A stretch of 64,000 bases of DNA. Origin: Gordonia liuliyuniae. GTDB taxonomy: Bacteria; Actinomycetota; Actinomycetes; Mycobacteriales; Mycobacteriaceae. Within the stretch, counting starts at the first letter, position 1. Every line of letters starts with the position of its first letter. The stretch covers positions 496,001-560,000 of the forward strand of contig NZ_JAKKOT010000002.1 in the NCBI RefSeq assembly GCF_021739025.1, in the 5' to 3' direction. Below are positions 17,602-27,589 of this stretch, piece after piece. The position numbers and the translations under genes are program-made. The notes below the pieces were generated by a model. The model was not told where the DNA came from. It saw only the letters and a program-made list of their open reading frames with translations, and did no database searches.

Positions 17602-17644
17602 GCCACGAGAGTTGTGCGTGTGGTCCCGCCCGAAGGGGTTTGCA

Positions 17645-19270
17645 GTGCCGAATGTCCGACCCAGCCGCGCCAAGAAGAGAAGTCTCACCTTCGCCGCTCT
17701 GGGGCTGGCCCCTGCGCTCGTCGTGGGTGGTCTAGTCGTCGGCGGCACCGACATCCTGAACGACGACGTCGGCCTCGCGGCTGACTCGCCGATCACCCTC
17801 ACCGGGCACGGACACGGACACGGACGTGGCCTCGGGCAGTGGGGAGCGTACGGCTACGCCAAGAAGGGGTGGTCTGCGGATCAGATCCTGCGCCACTACT
17901 ACGGCAACACCACCGCGGGGAAGGTGAGCAAGCCCGACGTCACGGTCTCACTCAGTGAGAAGAAGTCGGTGAGTGTTCATGCGGCAGCGGGCATGCGCGT
18001 AGGTGGCCAGACGGTGGCTCCCGGACAGGCGGTCCGTCTGTCCGGGGGCAACGCCGCCATCACTCAAGGATGCGGTGGCGCAGTCGTCAAGACGGTCAAA
18101 GCCGCCCAGGTCGACCCGATCAACACAGCGCCCAACCGTCCCGCGAACGAACTTCTCACCTTCTGCTCGGGCGACGAAGCGTACCGCGGCTCCATCGGCG
18201 TCGACTCGTCCGGCGTCGTCAACAAACTGCACGTCGACGACTACGTCAAGGGTGTGATCCCCAAGGAGTCCATGCCGTCGTGGGGCGACTCGGGTGGCTT
18301 CGAGGCGCTCAAGGCGCAGGCTGTCGCCGCCCGCTCGTACATCGTCGCGGGCCTGGAACAGGGCCGCAAGATGGACAACACCCAGCAGTCGCAGATGTAC
18401 CACGGGGCCGGCGGTGAGGATCCGCGCACGAGCCGTGCCGCCGACGCGACCGCAGGCCAGATCAGGCTGCTCAACGGCAAACCCGCGCTCACCGAGTTCT
18501 CGGCGTCCACCGGCGGATACACAGCGGGCGGACTCTTCCCAGCCGTCGTCGACGCAGGTGACTCGATCTCGCCGACCCATAACTGGAAGGCGACGGTCAG
18601 CGCCGCGAGCATCGCGTCGGCCTTCGGTGTCGGCGGACTCAAGAGCTTCGAGGTCAGCGAGGCCAACGGGCTCGGCGACGGCAGCGGACGCGTCGTGAAG
18701 GTCCGCGTCGTCGGAACCGATCGCACCGTGGAAGCGACCGGCGATCAGGCGCGCACCAAGCTGCAACTCAAGTCCGACTGGTTCGCCGTCCAAGGCCAGA
18801 AGTCCATGCCGAAGATCGTCAAACCCCAGGTCGGTCCGGAGTCCCCCGGTGGTGGGGGGCTCCTCGACCTCGGTCCGCTCGGCGATGTCTTGAACAAGGT
18901 GGTCCCAGGGCTGTCCGCACTCGGCATGCCTGACGATTTGGACGGGGTCGCGAACAAGGTGCAACCGTTGATCCAGAAGCTGATCGAAGAGGGCACCAAG
19001 GCGCTCAACCAGAAGGCTGCGTCGCTCGACCGTCCGGTGAACCGGGAGCGCAGCGACAACAGTCAGGGCTCCACCGGCACCGTCAGCGCTCCCGAACTCC
19101 TCACCGACGGCCGCGGCATGCAGGGCCTCGTCCAGGTCTTGCAGAACGGCGTCCTCTACTTCAGCCCGATGACGGGTGCGCACGCCCTGTTCGGTGACGC
19201 TCTCACCGACTACCTGGACAAGGGCGGCCTGGACAAGCTCGGCTTCCCGACTGCCGACGCGCTGCGCTGA
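17645..19270 (+). CDS. Secreted SpoIID/LytB-domain cell-surface protein with LGFP repeat
   Basis: The 541-residue protein has a basic N-terminus and hydrophobic signal region (ALGLAPALVVGGLVVGG), then GHGHGHGRGLGQWGAYGYAKKGW, the start of a SpoIID-type domain. The domain core includes YVKGVIPKESMPSWG and ALKAQAVAARSYI. The C-terminal 45 residues are one LGFP repeat (NGVLYFSPMTGAHALFG ... LGFPTADA), a cell-wall-binding module. It resembles Rv3811, which also sits near glf. It probably acts on or anchors to peptidoglycan outside the membrane, though catalytic residues are unproven. GTG 17645 is preceded by GAAGGGG. The upstream MtrA-like repeats suggest cell-cycle or envelope-linked control. 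Confidence 0.82.
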   Translation: MPNVRPSRAKKRSLTFAALGLAPALVVGGLVVGGTDILNDDVGLAADSPITLTGHGHGHGRGLGQWGAYGYAKKGWSADQILRHYYGNTTAGKVSKPDVTVSLSEKKSVSVHAAAGMRVGGQTVAPGQAVRLSGGNAAITQGCGGAVVKTVKAAQVDPINTAPNRPANELLTFCSGDEAYRGSIGVDSSGVVNKLHVDDYVKGVIPKESMPSWGDSGGFEALKAQAVAARSYIVAGLEQGRKMDNTQQSQMYHGAGGEDPRTSRAADATAGQIRLLNGKPALTEFSASTGGYTAGGLFPAVVDAGDSISPTHNWKATVSAASIASAFGVGGLKSFEVSEANGLGDGSGRVVKVRVVGTDRTVEATGDQARTKLQLKSDWFAVQGQKSMPKIVKPQVGPESPGGGGLLDLGPLGDVLNKVVPGLSALGMPDDLDGVANKVQPLIQKLIEEGTKALNQKAASLDRPVNRERSDNSQGSTGTVSAPELLTDGRGMQGLVQVLQNGVLYFSPMTGAHALFGDALTDYLDKGGLDKLGFPTADALR

Positions 19271-19342
19271 CCACCAGACTGTGATCTGCCGCCCGCCCGG
19301 CCGCGTGCTCGGCGAATACTCAGGTTCGGTCCGTTACCCTGA

Positions 19343-20548
<1,206 letters not shown>

Positions 20549-22459
20549 ATGAGCAACTCGGAAACGGGAACGCAGAGCACAGCCGTCAGTCTTCTGCAGC
20601 GGGTCATCTTCCCGCGGCCCGGTGAACCGCTCGACGTGCGATCGCTGTACCTCGAAGAGGCGTCGACCAACAGCGGCCGCGCCCACGCGCCGAACCGGAC
20701 GAGCGTCATGATCGGCGCCGACTCGGAGGCGAGCTTCGCTACCTACTTCAACGCGTTCCCCGCGTCGTACTGGCGGCGCTGGAGCGTCCTGGAATCTGTG
20801 GTCCTCCGAGTGGAAGTCACCGGCACCGCCCGCGTCGACCTGTACCGGTCGAAGATCGACGGCTCGCGTATCGCCATCGGCGGCGACCTCGTCGAGATCG
20901 GCGACGACGGCACCGGCGTCATCGAACTCGAGACTGATCTCGGCCCGTTCGAGGACGGCGGCTGGATCTGGTTCGACGTCACCACCGACACGGACACCGA
21001 GATCCGGTCGGCCGGCTGGTACGCGACCGTCGAACCCGCCGGGGACGACCGCGCGGGCGTCACCGTCGGCATCCCCACCTTCAACCGTCCGACCGACGCC
21101 GTCGCGGCACTGGCCGCGCTCACGTCGGACCCGCTCGTCGACGGCGTGATCGACGCCGTCATCATGCCGGATCAGGGCACCAAGAAGGTCGTGGACGAGC
21201 CCGGATACACCGAGGCCGCGACTGCGCTCGGCGACCGTCTGCGCATCTTCGACCAGGGCAACCTCGGCGGATCCGGCGGCTACTCGCGCATCCTCTACGA
21301 GGCGCTTCGCCTCACCGACAGCCCGTACATCCTGTACATGGACGACGACATCATGATCGAGCCCGACTCGATCCTGCGTGCCCTCGCCATGTCGCGGTTC
21401 GCGAAGAGCCCGATGCTCGTCGGCGGCCAGATGCTCAACCTGCAGGAGCGCAGCCACCTGCACTGCATGGGCGAAGTCATCGACCGCAACAAGTTCATGT
21501 GGACCGCAGCGCCGCACGTGGAGTACGACCACAACTTCGCCAAGTACCCGCTCACCGACCGTGAGAACTCACAGCACCTGCACCGACGCATCGACGTCGA
21601 AGGCAACGGCTGGTGGATGTGCATGTACCCGCGCGAAGTCGCCGAGACGATCGGACTGCCTCTCCCGCTGTTCATCAAGTGGGACGACTGGGAGTTCGCG
21701 CTCCGCGCGGCTCGCGCAGGCTATCCGACGGCGACCGTCCCCGGGATCGCGATCTGGCACATGGCGTGGAGTGACAAGGACGACGCGATCGACTGGCAGG
21801 CGTACTTCCATCTGCGCAACCGCCTCGTCGTCGCATCGATGTACACCGACGGCTCGATCGACGGCATCCTCAAGTCGATGGCCAAGGCGACGGCCAAGCA
21901 CCTGCTCTGCCTCGAATACTCGACGGTCGCCATCCAGAACGAGGCGATCCGCGACTTCCTCGCCGGACCCGACCACATCCGATCGATCCTGCCGACCGCG
22001 CTCGGCAAGGTCGCGGGCATCCGCAAGCAGTACTCGGACGCCGTGGTTCTGCCGTCCGCGCAGGAACTGCCGCGGACCTCCGGCGAGGCGACCGCGTTCG
22101 GTGTTGCCGTCCCTGAGGGCAAGGCCGCCAAGGTCAAGACCTTGGTGAAGGCGATCGTCAACAACGCGCGTCCCGCCGACCCACGCCACCACGAGGTGCC
22201 GCAGGCCAACTATCCGCCGATCGAGGCCCGCTGGTTCTCCCTCGGTCGCGTCGACGGCGTCACCGTCACGACGGCAGACGGCCGCGGCGTCGTCTACCGT
22301 AAACGCGACCGCGACACGATGATCGCGCTCGGCCGTGAATCGGCCGATCTCGTCAAGGAATTGCGCGACCGCTTCGATGACATGCGCGGCGAGTATCGGA
22401 ACGCGCACGACGACCTGGTGAGCAAAGAGAGTTGGGCGCGTGTCTTCGGAATCGATTGA
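20549..22459 (+). CDS. glfT2: Galactofuranosyltransferase GlfT2
   Basis: The 636-residue protein has an N-terminal beta-sandwich region, a GT-A domain starting near residue 170 (VTVGIPTFNRP), the metal-binding triplet DDD at 265-267 (YMDDDIMIEP), and the acceptor-site block WHMAWSDKDD. Length and layout match mycobacterial GlfT2, which polymerises alternating beta-1,5 and beta-1,6 galactofuranose on decaprenyl-linked acceptor at the inner membrane face. The ATG directly abuts the glf stop, so translation is coupled. The downstream phosphatase ORF begins within its last codons. Confidence 0.96.
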   Translation: MSNSETGTQSTAVSLLQRVIFPRPGEPLDVRSLYLEEASTNSGRAHAPNRTSVMIGADSEASFATYFNAFPASYWRRWSVLESVVLRVEVTGTARVDLYRSKIDGSRIAIGGDLVEIGDDGTGVIELETDLGPFEDGGWIWFDVTTDTDTEIRSAGWYATVEPAGDDRAGVTVGIPTFNRPTDAVAALAALTSDPLVDGVIDAVIMPDQGTKKVVDEPGYTEAATALGDRLRIFDQGNLGGSGGYSRILYEALRLTDSPYILYMDDDIMIEPDSILRALAMSRFAKSPMLVGGQMLNLQERSHLHCMGEVIDRNKFMWTAAPHVEYDHNFAKYPLTDRENSQHLHRRIDVEGNGWWMCMYPREVAETIGLPLPLFIKWDDWEFALRAARAGYPTATVPGIAIWHMAWSDKDDAIDWQAYFHLRNRLVVASMYTDGSIDGILKSMAKATAKHLLCLEYSTVAIQNEAIRDFLAGPDHIRSILPTALGKVAGIRKQYSDAVVLPSAQELPRTSGEATAFGVAVPEGKAAKVKTLVKAIVNNARPADPRHHEVPQANYPPIEARWFSLGRVDGVTVTTADGRGVVYRKRDRDTMIALGRESADLVKELRDRFDDMRGEYRNAHDDLVSKESWARVFGID

Positions 22460-23036
22460 GTTGAACGGCAACGGCAGCGTCGAGCCCGCTCGCGGCGAGC
22501 CCGCTCGCGGCGAGGCCGCGCTGCTCGTCGCCGTCCAGTCGGCCATCGCCGGCCGGCCCGGCGTGCTGTCGGGCGCGCGCGGGCTCTCCCACGTTGGCGA
22601 GCACTCCCTCGGCTGGCTCGCGCTCGCCGGCGCGGGCGCGCTCGCCGCACACCGCCGAGGTGACGCCATCGCACGTCGACGCTATGTCGAGGCCGGGGCG
22701 GGAGCGTTCACCGCGCACGCCGCATCCGTCGTCATCAAGCGGATCGTGCGACGACGTCGTCCGAACCACCCGGACATCCGCGTCGGAGTCGGCACGCCGA
22801 GCAAGCTGAGCTTCCCGTCGAGCCACGCCACGTCGACGACTGCCGCCGCGATCCTGCTGGGCCGAGCCGCCGGTCTGCCGGCCGCCGCGCTGCCCGCCGC
22901 GCTGGTGCCGCCCATGCTCGTTTCACGTTTGGTGCTCGGTGTCCATTACCCTTCCGATGTGGCTGCGGGTGCGATCGTCGGGGCGCTCACGGCCGGAGCG
23001 GTCATCGCCGCCGATGCGAAATACGAGGAGCAGTAG
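22440..23036 (+). CDS. PAP2-family decaprenylphosphoryl-5-phosphoribose phosphatase (Rv3807c-type)
   Basis: This 198-residue membrane protein carries the PAP2 phosphatase signatures KRIVRRRRPNHP, SFPSSHATS and SRLVLGVHYPSDV, with the catalytic histidines in the last two. By position and family it removes the 5-phosphate from decaprenyl-phosphoryl-phosphoribose made by the next gene, giving the DprE1 substrate. The start is uncertain: GTG 22440 overlaps glfT2 by 20 bp. The extra N-terminal 30 residues include a small duplication (PARGE twice) that may not be conserved. The TAG stop abuts the next ATG. Confidence 0.9.
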   Translation: MSSESIELNGNGSVEPARGEPARGEAALLVAVQSAIAGRPGVLSGARGLSHVGEHSLGWLALAGAGALAAHRRGDAIARRRYVEAGAGAFTAHAASVVIKRIVRRRRPNHPDIRVGVGTPSKLSFPSSHATSTTAAAILLGRAAGLPAAALPAALVPPMLVSRLVLGVHYPSDVAAGAIVGALTAGAVIAADAKYEEQ

Positions 23037-23960
23037 ATGAGCGAGGAGCCGAACGACACCGGCGTCACCGGTCCGCCGAAGAGTCTTCCGGCGGGACTGA
23101 TCAAGGCGCTGCGTCCCCGGCAGTGGGTCAAGAACGTCCTGGTCTTGGCCGCCCCGATGGCCGCAGGCAGCGACACGCTGACCGACGGTGCGGCCATGGG
23201 ACGTGTCGGGATCGCCTTCGTCGCCTTCTGCCTGGTCGCGTCATCGATCTACCTGATCAACGACGCACTCGACGTCGAAGCCGACCGCGCGCATCCGACT
23301 AAACGGTTCCGGCCGATCGCGGCGGGCGTGGTGCCCCGCAATCTCGCGTTCGCGCTCGCCGTGGTGCTCGCCGTCGCATCTGTCGGCATCGCCTTCCTGG
23401 CCAACTGGCAGACGGCCGTCACCATCGCCGTCTACCTGTTGATTCAGCTCGGCTACTGCTTCGGGCTGAAGCATCAGGCCGTCGTCGACGTCTGCATCGT
23501 CTCGTCCGGCTTCCTGCTCCGTGCGATCGCCGGCGGTGTGGCCGCCGAGCTGCCGGACGGTCTGTCGCAGTGGTTCCTGCTCGTGATGGCGTTCGGTTCG
23601 CTGTTCATGGCCGCGGGCAAGCGTTACGCAGAACTGCAGCTCGCCGAGCGCACCGGTGCGAAGATCCGCAAGTCGCTGCAGTACTACACGACCACCTACC
23701 TGCGTTTCGTCTGGACGCTGTCGGCGACCGCCGTCGTCCTCTGTTACGGGTTGTGGGCATTCGACGCCAGCCACGAGGAGAACGTCTTCTACGCGATCTC
23801 GATGGTGCCGTTCACCATCGCGATCCTGCGGTACGCGGTCGACGTCGACGGTGGCCAGGCCGGCGAGCCCGAAGAAGTCGCGCTCGGCGACCGGGTGCTG
23901 CAGGCACTCGCCGTGGCGTGGGTGGTTCTCGTGGCTGTGGCCGTCTATGTCCCGGTCTGA
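23037..23960 (+). CDS. ubiA: Decaprenyl-phosphate phosphoribosyltransferase (DPPR synthase, UbiA family)
   Basis: The 307-residue UbiA-superfamily membrane enzyme has about nine hydrophobic segments and the metal-diphosphate motif YLINDALDVEADRAHP (NDxxDxxxD). A second polar loop reads LGYCFGLKHQAVVDV. It transfers 5-phosphoribose from PRPP to decaprenyl phosphate, the committed step to the arabinose donor (Rv3806c orthologue). It begins immediately after the PAP2 stop, and aftB begins 14 bp before its end. Confidence 0.95.
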   Translation: MSEEPNDTGVTGPPKSLPAGLIKALRPRQWVKNVLVLAAPMAAGSDTLTDGAAMGRVGIAFVAFCLVASSIYLINDALDVEADRAHPTKRFRPIAAGVVPRNLAFALAVVLAVASVGIAFLANWQTAVTIAVYLLIQLGYCFGLKHQAVVDVCIVSSGFLLRAIAGGVAAELPDGLSQWFLLVMAFGSLFMAAGKRYAELQLAERTGAKIRKSLQYYTTTYLRFVWTLSATAVVLCYGLWAFDASHEENVFYAISMVPFTIAILRYAVDVDGGQAGEPEEVALGDRVLQALAVAWVVLVAVAVYVPV

Positions 23961-25974
23961 GACAGAGCGTTCCTCACTGCGTGACCGCCTGAACGGCAGT
24001 CGCTTGATCGCGCCGGTCGCGAGCTTCTCGATCGGTGCGATCGCGGTGACCGTGCTGTTCGCGATCGGCGCCTGGCAGCGCCGATGGATCGCGGACGACG
24101 GACTGATCGTGCTGCGCACGGTGCGCAACCTGCTCGCCGGGAACGGCCCCGTGTTCAACGCGGGCGAGCGTGTCGAAGCGAACACGTCCACGGCGTGGAC
24201 CTACATCATGTGGTTCTTCTCGTGGGTCACCGGAGCCGAGCACACTGAGTACGTCGCGCTCTGGGTGGCGCTGATCCTGTCGGTGTCCGCGATCCCGCTC
24301 GCCATGTACGGCACGGGACGCCTCTACGGCGCGCGGGTCACGTCAGCAGGCTTCGGTCTGCTGCTGCCGCTCGGCGCGATCGTCTACATCGCGCTACCGC
24401 CCGCCCGCGACTTCGCGACGTCCGGCCTGGAGAACGGACTGACGATCTTCTGGGTCGCGGCGCTCTGGTGTCAGCTGATCGCATGGGCGCATCGCCGCGG
24501 CAGCGAACCGACCCGGTGGTCGCGGACCGCCTTCCTGCTTCTCTCGTTCACCGCTGGCCTCGCGCCGCTGATCCGTCCCGAGGGCGCCATCGTCGGCGTC
24601 CTCGTCCTGCTGCTCCTGTTCTGCTCGCAGATCAGTTGGAAGATGCGGGTCGCGATGGTCGTCGTCGCAGGCGCTCTGCCCGTCGGCTACCAGATCTTCC
24701 GCATGGGCTACTACGCGGTGCTCGTCCCCAACCCGGCGATAGCCAAGGACGCCAGCGGGTCCAAGTGGTCGCAGGGCCTGCAGTACCTCGGCAACCTGTT
24801 CGGCCCGTACGCCCTTCTGCTGCCGGTGATCATCGCGGCGGTCGTCGGGGTGCTGCTGGCCGCGGTCGCCCTCCTGAATCGGTCCACGACCGTCGAGGAG
24901 GCCGACGGCGTGGCCGGGGACGGCCCGTCGGCCGAGCGTGACGACGACCTCCCCGAGGTTCTCGACGATCACGCTGCACCGTCGTCGCGTGAACGGTTCG
25001 TCCGGCGTGCCTCTTCACTGTCGACCGGCTGCCAGAGTTCCCGCGCGGTCGTCGCGACGATGCTCGTCGCGGGACTGATCCTGTCGGTCTACTGGGTTCG
25101 TCAGGGCGGCGACTTCATGCACGGCCGTGTCCTGCTCACCCCGTTGTTCATTCTGCTGCTGCCGGTCATGGTGGTTCCCGTCGTCGTTCCGGCAACTGTG
25201 CGGACCCGCAGCGGACAGCTGCGGCTCGCGGCAGCGGTCGCCGTCCTCGCCGGTGTCGGAGCCACCGTCTGGTGGGGTGTCGCCGTCCACGCGAACACCC
25301 TGCCCAATGCGGGAACTACGATCGGCCGCAACGGGATCGTCGACGAACGAACCTTCTATGTCACGAACATGGCGAACGAGAACCCGGTGACGGCGGAGGA
25401 CTACCTCGAATATCCGCGCATGAACGCGATGGTCGAGACGATCCGTGACGTGCACACGACGGGCGGCATCATCCTGCCGTCGCAGAACTTCGACGAGTGG
25501 TACGTCGCGGCGCTGCCCGACAAGATGCCGCCGGGTGTCCCGCGACAGACCACCGTCTACTTCCTCAACCTCGGTATGACGAGCATGAACGCGCCGTTGG
25601 ACGTCCGAGTGGTCGACCAGATGGGTCTGGCGTATCCGCTCGCCGCGCACACGGCGCGTCTGGAGGACGGACGCATCGGGCACGACAAGGACTTGTCGAG
25701 TGCATGGGTCGTCGCCGAATCCGGTGGGGTGATCACTCGCCCTGGCCTGCCCGCGTATATGTCGAGGGATCAGGTGAAGTTGGCACGGGCCGCGTTGAAG
25801 TGCCCCGACACGCAAGAGCGATTCGCGTCATATCAGGACACGTGGACGTTCGCGCGGTTCAAGGCCAATCTGACCGACTCGCTGCACTTCAGCGGGTACC
25901 GGATCGCTCGCCAGCCCGAGTACGAGATCCTGCGGTGCGGTCTGCAGATGCCCGCGAACCTCGATGAGAAGTAA
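23947..25974 (+). CDS. aftB: Arabinofuranosyltransferase AftB
   Basis: The 675-residue GT-C membrane protein has about ten hydrophobic segments and a hydrophilic C-terminal domain. The N-terminal periplasmic loop holds WIADDGLIVLRTVRNLLAGNGPVFNAGERVEANTS in outline, with the acidic DD pair expected for GT-C catalysis. It is the AftB orthologue (Rv3805c) that adds terminal beta-1,2 arabinofuranose residues to arabinan from decaprenyl-phosphoryl-arabinose. Public pipelines often mislabel this family as flagellar ZomB; there is nothing flagellar here. ATG 23947 overlaps ubiA by 14 bp and lacks a strong ribosome-binding site, so coupled translation is likely. Confidence 0.93.
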   Translation: MSRSETERSSLRDRLNGSRLIAPVASFSIGAIAVTVLFAIGAWQRRWIADDGLIVLRTVRNLLAGNGPVFNAGERVEANTSTAWTYIMWFFSWVTGAEHTEYVALWVALILSVSAIPLAMYGTGRLYGARVTSAGFGLLLPLGAIVYIALPPARDFATSGLENGLTIFWVAALWCQLIAWAHRRGSEPTRWSRTAFLLLSFTAGLAPLIRPEGAIVGVLVLLLLFCSQISWKMRVAMVVVAGALPVGYQIFRMGYYAVLVPNPAIAKDASGSKWSQGLQYLGNLFGPYALLLPVIIAAVVGVLLAAVALLNRSTTVEEADGVAGDGPSAERDDDLPEVLDDHAAPSSRERFVRRASSLSTGCQSSRAVVATMLVAGLILSVYWVRQGGDFMHGRVLLTPLFILLLPVMVVPVVVPATVRTRSGQLRLAAAVAVLAGVGATVWWGVAVHANTLPNAGTTIGRNGIVDERTFYVTNMANENPVTAEDYLEYPRMNAMVETIRDVHTTGGIILPSQNFDEWYVAALPDKMPPGVPRQTTVYFLNLGMTSMNAPLDVRVVDQMGLAYPLAAHTARLEDGRIGHDKDLSSAWVVAESGGVITRPGLPAYMSRDQVKLARAALKCPDTQERFASYQDTWTFARFKANLTDSLHFSGYRIARQPEYEILRCGLQMPANLDEK

Positions 25975-26302
25975 CGAAGCGGATCCTGTGATCTATATGA
26001 GTGAGAGATACGACAAGAGCTTGCCGTCGATGATCTCGAAACGGTAACGTCCTTTCGCGATCGATCGATAAGAGTGTGACAAGGTTCGACCCCCGTGGGT
26101 CGGATGCGAATCGGATGGCTGCACCAGTACCGACACGCGTGATTCGAATCACAGCGTTTGGGTTGGGGTGCTGCTCCCGATAAGCTTCGTCCATCCGATG
26201 CGGATGTGGCGTGAGTGAATCGCGAGAGGCACCGGCCGACAGAAGGTCCGAGGGTGGGGAGTCCACCTCCGGGTCGGAACAACGTTAGGGAGATTTCAGT
26301 CA
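25975..26302. other. Intergenic region (328 bp) before the first Ag85 gene
   Basis: No supported ORF. The region contains a perfect 14-bp palindrome GTGATTCGAATCAC at 26139-26152, about 150 bp before the mycolyltransferase start. A GATCGATCGATAAG stretch near 26059-26072 may hold a promoter. There is no clear terminator after aftB, so read-through into the Ag85 gene is possible. Confidence 0.5.
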
Positions 26303-27301
26303 ATGCGTGAAGCGAAGAGCACGCGGCGCCTCGGGCGCAAGGTGACGGCGGTCGTCCTCGCGGTCGTCACCGCGCTGGGCATGATGAGCACGGCCATCGG
26401 TTCGGGCAAGGCAGACGCGGCCCCGGGGTTCCAGGAGTTCTGGATCGATGCGTGCGGAATGCCGACTAACGGCGCATTCGGCAACAAGTCGATGGCTCCG
26501 GGCAAGGTCAAGGTCCGTGCCTGGAAGAAGAACTCGAACCAGCGCACCGTGATCCTGCTCGACGGCATGCGTGCCCGCTACGACCGCAGTGGCTGGGAGA
26601 TCGAGAGCAACGTTCAGAACCTGGTGAACCACGGCGTCAACGTCGTCGAGCCGGTCGGCGGGCCGAACAGCTTCTACACCAACTGGGATGCGCCCTCGAA
26701 CTTCAACGGCCAGAAGAAGCGGTACATGTGGGGTTGCGTCATCGACAACCGCCTGGTGCCCGCTCTCCGCAGCCGCGGCTTCAAGGGCAAGCGCAACAAG
26801 TACGCGATCATGGGCCTGTCCATGGGCGGTAGTGCCGCGCTCGTCCACGCTGCGAAGCGCAAGGACCTCTACTACGCAGCAGGCTCGCTGTCGGGTTACA
26901 ACTTCCTGACCGCTCCGGGCATGCGCACCATGCTCCGTGTCGCGATGCTCGACGTCGCACCGGCGCCCTGGAACATCGACTCGATGTGGGGCGCTCCGTG
27001 GAGCCCCCGCTGGGCTGCCAACGACCCGGCACGCATCATCAACCAGCTGCGCGGCCTCAAGCTGTACATCGGTGCCGGCAACGGTCTGTTCGGTCGCTAC
27101 AACTACCCGCAGAACGTCATCGACGACTTCTTCAAGGGCACCCCGCTGGAACTCCTGGCATTCGCCCAGACGAAGGCTTTCGAACTGAGCGCGACGGTCC
27201 AGGGGCTGCGTCCGATGACCTACTACGCCAACGGCACCCACGCCTGGGGCTACTGGCAGGACATGGTGTGGAACGCACTGCACCGCGGATTCTTCCGCTG
27301 A
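26303..27301 (+). CDS. Mycolyltransferase, antigen 85 family
   Basis: This 332-residue secreted alpha/beta hydrolase has a signal peptide with cleavage expected after ADA (residue 39). It shows the Ag85 features: acceptor-side block LDGMRARYDRSGWEIES, nucleophile S173 in GLSMGGSAAL, and catalytic histidine in GTHAWGYWQDM. It transfers mycolate from trehalose monomycolate to arabinan or to a second trehalose outside the membrane. Two cysteines (DACGM, MWGCV) could form a disulfide. Its place after aftB matches fbpA in M. tuberculosis. A strong intrinsic terminator follows. Confidence 0.94.
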   Translation: MREAKSTRRLGRKVTAVVLAVVTALGMMSTAIGSGKADAAPGFQEFWIDACGMPTNGAFGNKSMAPGKVKVRAWKKNSNQRTVILLDGMRARYDRSGWEIESNVQNLVNHGVNVVEPVGGPNSFYTNWDAPSNFNGQKKRYMWGCVIDNRLVPALRSRGFKGKRNKYAIMGLSMGGSAALVHAAKRKDLYYAAGSLSGYNFLTAPGMRTMLRVAMLDVAPAPWNIDSMWGAPWSPRWAANDPARIINQLRGLKLYIGAGNGLFGRYNYPQNVIDDFFKGTPLELLAFAQTKAFELSATVQGLRPMTYYANGTHAWGYWQDMVWNALHRGFFR

Positions 27302-27324
27302 TCCGAGTCTGACTCGCTTCACGA

Positions 27325-27362
27325 CGAGGCGCCTCCCGTACGGGAGGCGCCTCGTTCTTTTT
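27325..27362 (+). terminator. Intrinsic terminator after the first Ag85 gene
   Basis: A 30-bp perfect palindrome (27325-27354), built of CGAGGCGCCTCCCG and its complement around a central TA, is followed by TTCTTTTT. It lies 24 bases after the stop. The stem plus T-run is a textbook rho-independent terminator, so the next mycolyltransferase needs its own promoter. Confidence 0.95.
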
Positions 27363-27461
27363 GTGGGCTCGTCCCGTCGACGTATCCGTGTGTGGCGGCA
27401 CGCGAGAGTCGACTGGCCGATCAGGAAAACCCCAGGTCGCCGCGAACCGTATGAAACATTA

Positions 27462-27488
27462 GTCACACAATTCACACGAGTAACAGCG
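27462..27488. promoter_or_regulatory. Tandem GTCACA-type 9-mers, MtrA-like site
   Basis: Three abutting 9-mers read GTCACACAA, TTCACACGA and GTAACAGCG, with an exact 9-bp period. They lie 101 bp before the start of the LGFP-containing mycolyltransferase gene. The last unit is one base from GTCACAGCG, the mycobacterial MtrA motif known from oriC and an Ag85 promoter. The pattern is the same as at 17566-17601. Confidence 0.65.
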
Positions 27489-27589
27489 TGGCGCGCACAA
27501 AACCCTCTACCTTCAGTGTAGAAAAACCTCAGACACGCGTGCGCGGACAGCGCGCGGAGACGAACCCGGGGCACCTCGAGGAGCACGAA

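Larger units (their letters stand above)
17329..17644. other. Intergenic regulatory region (316 bp)
   Basis: Divergent region between the MFS gene and the SpoIID/LGFP gene. It contains the SOS-box-like site at 17501-17516 and the tandem GTCAC 9-mers at 17566-17601. Additional TGTGAC (17532-17537) and CGTGAC copies lie just upstream in the opposite orientation. No supported ORF is present. Confidence 0.6.

Noticed and set aside
23947-25974. Flagellar motor protein ZomB
   Set aside because: This is a common automatic label for AftB homologues; the operon context and GT-C architecture show an arabinosyltransferase.
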